Positions 58,757 through 64,000 of a stretch of 64,000 bases of DNA are shown here, piece after piece. This stretch comes from Bacteroidota bacterium (GTDB lineage: Bacteria > Bacteroidota > Bacteroidia > AKYH767-A > OLB10). A program made the translations under genes and the position numbers. The stretch lies in NCBI GenBank assembly GCA_016714535.1, contig JADKDR010000005.1, positions 1 through 64,000 on the forward strand. Reading direction: 5' to 3'. The notes beneath the pieces were generated by a model. That model was not told the DNA's origin, ran no database searches, and was given only the letters and a program-made list of their open reading frames with translations. Numbering within the stretch: the first letter of the stretch is position 1; every line of letters begins with the position of its first letter.

Positions 58757-60252
58757 TCACTCTACCAATATACGTTTGCTTTCACTTACATTATTACAAC
58801 TTACATTAACTACATACAAGCCCGGTGTGTACATTGCAGTGGACACTTGTAGGTTAGAAAAATGTCCATATAAATTATGCTGTTCAACTTTTTTGCCTGT
58901 TACATCATACACAGTAGCAAGTGCTGTTGCATTGCCCGGTATGGAGTAGCGTATATTGTAAAATCCGCTTGCCGGATTTGGAAACAATTGCAAACCTACC
59001 GAAGTTATAACCTCATATTGCGCCAAGCCAAGGCTATCGCATATACTGCCTATCTCCGGGCCAAGCTCGTAGTTTGGCCAGTTGGGGCAAGTGCGTTGAT
59101 TTAATTTTGATAGCATTAAACCATGTTGTATCACATCACAAGCAAGTCCAAGGCTATCTGGATTATTAATTACATTCATGGCCAAGTAATTTGCCTGTGT
59201 AACCACATAGATTTTATTATCTGCCGCAAGAAACTGTTGGTAAAATGTATTCATATGTTGTGAGCCACCGGCAAGATCATACTATCAGTATGAGCTACTT
59301 TAATTTTATTTGCCAACATATTTATTGTATCTTCTAAATTGTATTGATACAAGTCTAACCAGGTTGATACATACAAACGTTTGTTGTTAGGTGAAAATCC
59401 AACACCTCCGCAGCCCATTTTTGAAATTGTATCATGCAATACATTAAAAAATTGCCCGGTGCATCTATCAAATTGCATGATGACTATTCCACCATTTGCA
59501 TCAGCACGGGCATACCATTTGCCATCGTTACTAAAGTTACTTTGACCTGTGTATTCAATAGAGTCCATTACTGGGCCAATTTTTTGGCTACTCACTATCA
59601 TAGTATCAGGGGTAACTAATACTTTATAATATAAATTGGTATATGCTTTATTACATATAATCCACCAATCGCGCCCATTAGCGTGTTTAACGCCAGTAAG
59701 AAAACCATCAGTAAGTGTATCATAAATTACTTGATGGTTGCACGATACATTTTCTCCATGTCCATTGTCGCCATCCATATCAATCAAATGAAAATTAAGC
59801 CAAGGGCCTTGACTATTTATTGAAATGTTATAACTTAATTGAAACATATAATAAAAATGTGAATTATTACCGGGTTTTGGAATCACAAAAAATAATTGTG
59901 AAATAGGAAGACCATCTTTAATTGATAAAGTATCTAAATAATAATTATCTTCTAAACAAATACTATCACAGCCTGCAATATTTGTATTCTGACTGTTAAA
60001 TAGAAAAACCCCATTTGAATAAAATAGAATGTTTCCAGTAGAATCATTCATAAAGCCGTTAGCCATAGTAAATCCCATAGGAGTTGTTATTGGAAGATTT
60101 GTTGGCGCACCACTACTAAAATTTAATAATGAAGTTCCAACATATGGGATATTGCCTGGCCAAAATCCATAAAATAAATTATTCTTCATGGATTGTCCTA
60201 CCGCTGTTGTTATTATAAATAATAACAAAGCCATTATAACTAAACGCTTCAT
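58757..60252 (-). CDS. Secreted propeller-like protein with type IX sorting domain (one frameshift)
   Basis: About 497 residues when repaired. A signal peptide (KRLVIMALLLFIITTAVGQS) is followed by a WD40/propeller-like body with blade-type strings (GNILFYSNGVFLFN, SNFSNDGKWYARADANGG, GVGFSPNNKRLYVSTWLDLY, YLAADGK-like FLAADNKIYVVT) and a sorting domain (LQLFPNPASGFYNIRYSI, YTPGLYVVNV). The frame breaks near 59276; one inserted base joins DSM to LAGGSQHMNTFYQQF. This family of Bacteroidota surface proteins has no assigned function. It lies 4 bases from the next minus-strand gene, so the two form an operon. Confidence 0.8.
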
Positions 60253-60256
60253 AATA

Positions 60257-61747
60257 TTATTTGATTACAATTCTTGACAAATAGTGTTTGTTTTTTATAT
60301 CTACTACATCTAATAAATAGATGCCCGATGTTAATTGTGCTTCAAGTTTTTGAATGTCAATTTCCACATCTCGCAATACCACTCTTCCGGTGTATTCGTA
60401 AATTGTTACGTTTCGCATTTCATTTGATAATATGAGAGGTAAATCAATTTTATTATTTTGAGTTTGAAAACTCATAACTTGGTTTGAAGCATTGCTGGTT
60501 TTATAATTAATACTCATAGTGCTATTTAGGTGTGGCAATGGTGAGGCAATACCAATATTAGTAACTACGATACCTTCGACACCTTTGTAAACATTAATAT
60601 TATTATTGCTTATATCAGTGGTTGTACTTGTATTAGCAAGTGCTGAATAATCAATACCAGTTCCAAATCCCCAAATAGAACCAGCTTGTATATCAAGTTT
60701 AATTTTATTTTGAGAGATTTGAGTATTGGTGCATAAATCAGCTTGAGTAACAACTATTCCATCATTTTCACAATTCATATGATTGCCATATATGCTACAC
60801 GATGAAACAGGTAGAAGCCCTATCACACCATTAGTCATATAATCCATTTGACATTGGGTAATTTTTACATTGGCACGCTCAAATCTTACACCGGTAAAAC
60901 AATTATTAAATGTAAGGGGCTTTGGAAACATAATACTGGAAATTCCTAAACCAGTTATAGTGACTACATCATCCAAATTTCCATTAATAAGAATACCACA
61001 CCCATTAGAAAGCAGATTAAAATAATTATCATAATTTTTGATATTTTCAAAACTACAATCTGCAACAATTAAATTTTCAGAATTGCTTATTATACCGCAA
61101 TTCAGATTATTGAAAGTATTATTATATCCTGATAAAAATGATGAGGTAAACAATGTGCCAATTTCTGTACTAAGAATTCCTGCAAATGAACGAGTTCCGG
61201 GATTTGAATTCGGCATTTGATTTTGATAAGGAATAATTAAATTGTTGGTGCAAGTAAAATGTGTTCCACCCATAGCAAAGCTAATGGCATTATAGCCAAG
61301 ACCATCGCCAAGTCGTATTCCAATGTAATTAGCATCAAATGTAGAATATAGCGAGGCAAGACTTCCTCCTTTGCCTACATCAACCCCTATGTTTGCATTT
61401 AGTATTATAACATCCGATAATTCACAAGTACCACCACTTCCAAATTGATTGGAAGGATTTCCTTGTAATGTGATGCCACTCCACATGCAAGTTTGGCTGT
61501 TTGCGAGTGTTACACCTTCAGCATATAAAGTACTGCCAGATTTTACAATTATGCCTTTGCCCGGAGCAAAAGAAATAGTACCCGGCCCATAAATTTCCAA
61601 CAAGGAATTTCCATCAACAATAATATCTTCATTATAAATTTGTGGTGCATTAATAATAGTGTTTACATTAATTGTTTGAGGCGGGTTGTTAATGACTGAG
61701 CATTGAGAATGTACGCTGCTATTTACTAAAAGAAGAACGGATATCAT
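60257..61747 (-). CDS. Secreted right-handed beta-helix protein with type IX sorting domain
   Basis: At least 496 residues. The body is a parallel beta-helix (repeating SGITLQGNP, GTCELSDVIILNANIGVDVG, GIISNSENLIVADCSF, GVRFERANVKITQCQM), ending in a short sorting-type domain (NVTIYEYTGRVVLRDVEIDI, LTSGIYLLDVVDIKNKHYLS). From ATG 61747 the signal peptide (MISVLLLVNSSVHSQ) lacks the usual positive charges; the open frame continues upstream and adds NRIRQFAFLFT, so the true start may lie further up, past the 7-bp repeat at 61805. Beta-helix proteins bind or cut polysaccharides; no catalytic motif is evident. Confidence 0.82.
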   Translation of the reverse strand: MISVLLLVNSSVHSQCSVINNPPQTINVNTIINAPQIYNEDIIVDGNSLLEIYGPGTISFAPGKGIIVKSGSTLYAEGVTLANSQTCMWSGITLQGNPSNQFGSGGTCELSDVIILNANIGVDVGKGGSLASLYSTFDANYIGIRLGDGLGYNAISFAMGGTHFTCTNNLIIPYQNQMPNSNPGTRSFAGILSTEIGTLFTSSFLSGYNNTFNNLNCGIISNSENLIVADCSFENIKNYDNYFNLLSNGCGILINGNLDDVVTITGLGISSIMFPKPLTFNNCFTGVRFERANVKITQCQMDYMTNGVIGLLPVSSCSIYGNHMNCENDGIVVTQADLCTNTQISQNKIKLDIQAGSIWGFGTGIDYSALANTSTTTDISNNNINVYKGVEGIVVTNIGIASPLPHLNSTMSINYKTSNASNQVMSFQTQNNKIDLPLILSNEMRNVTIYEYTGRVVLRDVEIDIQKLEAQLTSGIYLLDVVDIKNKHYLSRIVIK

Positions 61748-61804
61748 TGTAAATAAAAATGCAAATTGCCTAATACGATTAATATAAGAATATACTACAT
61801 TGTA

Positions 61805-61844
61805 CTGTGTGCTGTGTGCTGTGTGCTGTGTGCTGTGTGCTGTG
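61805..61844. repeat. Heptanucleotide tandem repeat upstream of the beta-helix gene
   Basis: CTGTGTG (CACACAG on the gene strand) in five perfect copies plus a 5-base partial copy. An ATG at 61851 on the minus strand lies just before it. With five units this ATG is out of frame with the gene and meets TAG after ACA-ATG; with six units it would read through in frame. The rest of 61748-62116 holds no gene I can support. Confidence 0.9.
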
Positions 61845-62116
61845 ATTTCATAACGATATATTTTTATTGATTAGAGTGTAAATATATAAATTAGTTGAAA
61901 TGGGAAAATTATTTGTAGAATTTTTTTACAGGCTATCAAATAAATTTTCAAATGGTTTTTGGACTCAACCATAGACAAGGGCCATAATCAATGCTAGCAA
62001 CTTTAAAATCTACACTTTAAGTTCAATGGCTTAAAATTTGGAGCATTCAACCTCCCAAATCTTTCATTCTTCCAAACCCATTTTAGTATTATCTTTGGCC
62101 TCCCAACAATTTAAGT

Positions 62117-62596
62117 ATGCAAGAAAGTAACTTTACCGAAGTTAAATTTTTTAGTGCGAGTGAATTAAATCAATTATTATTGCTCGAAAATCAGCAGATT
62201 CAAAAAGTAACTTATTTTAATTGGGTAAATAAGGCCAAAAATGATGAGGCTGTTGAGTTTCTTGATAAAATAGAATTTACTTTTATTGATAAAGAAACCA
62301 TTTGCATAAGTGTAAGTGAACTGATGGATGCACTTGAAGTAATTGATTTTAATATAATTGCTGTCAATAAGGAGTTGTATGATAAATTTGAAGGCGATGT
62401 ATATATCAAAGAGAGCGATGTATCCAATTCAGATGTATGGCAGAATGTACTTGAATACGAAATTAACGAAGTGCAACTGGAAATGAATGAAAAGCACGAG
62501 TATTTTAGCGATAAAATTTTGCTCAGCTTTGGCCCTGAAAAACGTTTGATAAGCCTCGGACAGCAAGGCATTGTAGTAACTATTCCAAGTTTGTAA
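62117..62596 (+). CDS. Hypothetical protein, 159 residues
   Basis: Starts MQESNFTEVKFFSASELNQL; acidic, no signal peptide, no membrane helix, with alternating beta and helix and a C-terminal LISLGQQGIVVTIPSL. Codon use and length look real, and it stands 26 bases ahead of the glycosyltransferase gene. I do not recognise a family. Confidence 0.65.
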   Translation: MQESNFTEVKFFSASELNQLLLLENQQIQKVTYFNWVNKAKNDEAVEFLDKIEFTFIDKETICISVSELMDALEVIDFNIIAVNKELYDKFEGDVYIKESDVSNSDVWQNVLEYEINEVQLEMNEKHEYFSDKILLSFGPEKRLISLGQQGIVVTIPSL

Positions 62597-62622
62597 AACT
62601 AAGAATCAATAGATAGGTAGTT

Positions 62623-63804
62623 TTGAAAATTCTATATCTCACATCGCGATTTCCTTACCCACTTGAAAAAGGTGATAAGCTGCGTGCTTATGAATTTATT
62701 AAGCATCTGAGCAAGAATCATGAAATAATCCTGTTTGCACTAAACGAAACGGAGGTAACGCAAAATCAGTTGGCACAACTGCAACCGTACTGTAGTCAAA
62801 TACATACTGAAGTAATATCCAAGATTAACAGCTATTTTAATCTGATAAAAAATATTATTGGATATCTGCCGTTTTCGGTGGTGTACTTTAAGCGTTATTC
62901 TGCACAATCAAAAATTGATGCATTGATATCAGAATTTCAACCTGATCATATAGTTTGCCATCTGATACGGATGAGCGAGTATGTAAAGCACATAGACAAA
63001 ATTCCCAAAACGCTTGATTACATGGATGCATTTGGCATGGGCATGTCGCGGTTGGGCGAGCGCAGTTCATTTCCAATGAGCATGTTTGCCAGGATGGAGC
63101 AAAAGCGCCTCGAATGGTATGAAGAATCAATCTATGAGCATTTTGAAAATCATATCATTATCAGCGAACAAGATAGGCAGCATATAACCAAAACTGATGG
63201 TGGTCATATACACATTGTGCCCAACGGTGTTGACCTGGATTATTTTAACCCGGCACAAGTACCGGCTAAAAAATACGACTTGTTATTTGCCGGCAATATG
63301 AACTATCCACCCAATATTGAAACGGTACTTTTTATACACGACAAAGTTTTGCCGTTGTTGTATAAGGACTTTCCTGATTTGAAATTTGTAATTGCAGGCG
63401 ATAATCCTGATGCAAGAGTAAAGGCGCTTGCCAGTGGCGATGGAACTAATAGGGTTACCGTTACAGGATGGGTAGATGATATTCGCCCTTATTTTTATGA
63501 GAGCAAGTTGTTGTTTGCTCCTATGCAAATTAGTATTGGATTGCAAAATAAAATATTGCAAGCGATGGCCATGCAAACACCATGTGTAATCAGCAATTTG
63601 GCCAACAACGCAATACATGCAACACATGGGGTACAAGCATATGTTGGGTCACAACCCGAAGAATATGCCGCGCACATTACAAAACTGTTGAATAGCGAAG
63701 CTGAGCGCAACAACATAGCCAACAATGCTATTAAATTTGTAAGAGAAAACTTTGATTGGCGTGTGATTATACAGCAATTTGAAAAAACAATTACGCCCGA
63801 GTAA
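62623..63804 (+). CDS. Group 1 glycosyltransferase (GT4-like; XrtA/exosortase-associated type)
   Basis: A 393-residue retaining glycosyltransferase starting at TTG with the family start MKILYLTSRFPYPLEKGDKL. The N-lobe has DALISEFQPDHIVCHLIRMS and LDYMDAFGMGMSRLG; the C-lobe has VPNGVDLDYFNP, LLFAGNMNYPPNIETVLF, VTGWVDDIRPYF and the nucleotide-sugar site region APMQISIGLQNKILQAMAM. It adds a sugar to a surface polysaccharide intermediate. The next gene starts after 2 bases, so the pair is an operon in an exopolysaccharide locus running off the window. Confidence 0.88.
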   Translation: MKILYLTSRFPYPLEKGDKLRAYEFIKHLSKNHEIILFALNETEVTQNQLAQLQPYCSQIHTEVISKINSYFNLIKNIIGYLPFSVVYFKRYSAQSKIDALISEFQPDHIVCHLIRMSEYVKHIDKIPKTLDYMDAFGMGMSRLGERSSFPMSMFARMEQKRLEWYEESIYEHFENHIIISEQDRQHITKTDGGHIHIVPNGVDLDYFNPAQVPAKKYDLLFAGNMNYPPNIETVLFIHDKVLPLLYKDFPDLKFVIAGDNPDARVKALASGDGTNRVTVTGWVDDIRPYFYESKLLFAPMQISIGLQNKILQAMAMQTPCVISNLANNAIHATHGVQAYVGSQPEEYAAHITKLLNSEAERNNIANNAIKFVRENFDWRVIIQQFEKTITPE

Positions 63805-63806
63805 TT

Positions 63807-64000
63807 ATGTGTGGTATAGCAGGTGTTATAGCCAAAACGGAAAAGGGAAAATCGTATTTATCGAAGATAAATATAGCAACCGAATGTCTGGCACACCGCG
63901 GCCCTGATGGGCAAGGTATCTTTAGCGATGAGCAAATAGCTCTGGGGCACCGCAGATTGTCAATCATTGATACAAGTACAAGTGGCAACCAGCCAATGTA
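63807..64000 (+). CDS. asnB: Asparagine synthetase (glutamine-hydrolysing)-like amidotransferase, N-terminal part
   Basis: Only the first 64 codons are in the window. The N-terminal nucleophile domain is clear: MCGIAGVIAKTEKG with catalytic Cys2, then CLAHRGPDGQGIFSDE and GHRRLSIIDTSTSGNQPM. In full it would hydrolyse glutamine and pass ammonia to an AMP-activated acid. Next to a glycosyltransferase it may be the exopolysaccharide-locus type rather than the housekeeping enzyme. Confidence 0.9.
   Translation, partial: MCGIAGVIAKTEKGKSYLSKINIATECLAHRGPDGQGIFSDEQIALGHRRLSIIDTSTSGNQPM

Noticed and set aside
1..64000. tRNA, rRNA or integrase/attachment-site remnants
   Set aside because: Reading the intergenic regions I found no cloverleaf, rRNA segment or integrase; a covariance-model scan would be needed to be sure for small RNAs.

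Overview
This 64 kb window comes from a member of the Bacteroidota. The evidence is the type IX secretion/gliding core (PorP/SprF-like protein, gldK, gldL, gldM, gldN), many secreted proteins ending in the type IX C-terminal sorting domain, an AT-rich sequence with TAnnTTTG-like promoter boxes, atpD-atpC standing apart from the other ATP synthase genes, and a type II-C CRISPR locus with 46-nt repeats. I cannot name the genus.

Layout. 1-5.9 kb: a type II-C CRISPR-Cas locus, with the frame-broken 3' end of cas9, a REP-associated tyrosine transposase (RAYT) with REP-type hairpins beside and inside it, cas1, a degenerate tandem-repeat spacer region, cas2, a terminator and an array of about 33 good repeats plus two decayed ones. 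5.9-9.5 kb: mpl, a metallo-beta-lactamase-fold hydrolase, an ECF sigma factor and a four-helix membrane partner. 9.8-17 kb: a secreted M43-like zinc protease, a region with two large inverted repeats, an MDR oxidoreductase, a SprB-repeat adhesin-like protein and a FAH-family hydrolase. 17-27 kb: ABC-F ATPase, sugar transferase, lipid kinase, SUI1 factor, a NUMOD4/HNH-like protein, a VWA-like membrane protein, an M48 protease and atpD-atpC. 27-34.5 kb: a ureohydrolase homologue with altered metal ligands, then the PorP/SprF-like gene and gldKLMN, closed by a terminator. 34.5-47.8 kb: panB, an RluA-type pseudouridine synthase, a cupredoxin lipoprotein, a secreted M1 peptidase, an esterase-like protein without its nucleophile, priA, an APC permease, a MATE exporter and fmt. 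47.8-61.8 kb, mostly minus strand: an F420-type oxidoreductase, a very large sorbosone-dehydrogenase/PKD protein, an M1 aminopeptidase, der, then asnS and a serine hydrolase on the plus strand, then a cluster of sorting-domain cargo proteins headed by a 7-bp tandem repeat. 62-64 kb: a hypothetical protein, a glycosyltransferase and the start of an asparagine synthetase-like amidotransferase.

How the genes work together. GldK-L-M-N with the PorP-like protein build the trans-envelope machine that exports the M43 protease, SprB-repeat protein, M1 peptidase, PKD protein and the beta-helix/propeller proteins found here. cas1-cas2 and the array form an adaptive immunity locus; its effector gene is damaged or badly read and its operon is interrupted by a HUH transposase.

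Quality caution. Eight genes besides cas9, including the essential atpD, priA, asnS and fmt, are split by ten single-base indels, nearly all in homopolymer runs. This looks like read error in a draft assembly, so I describe each as one gene and give the break point.
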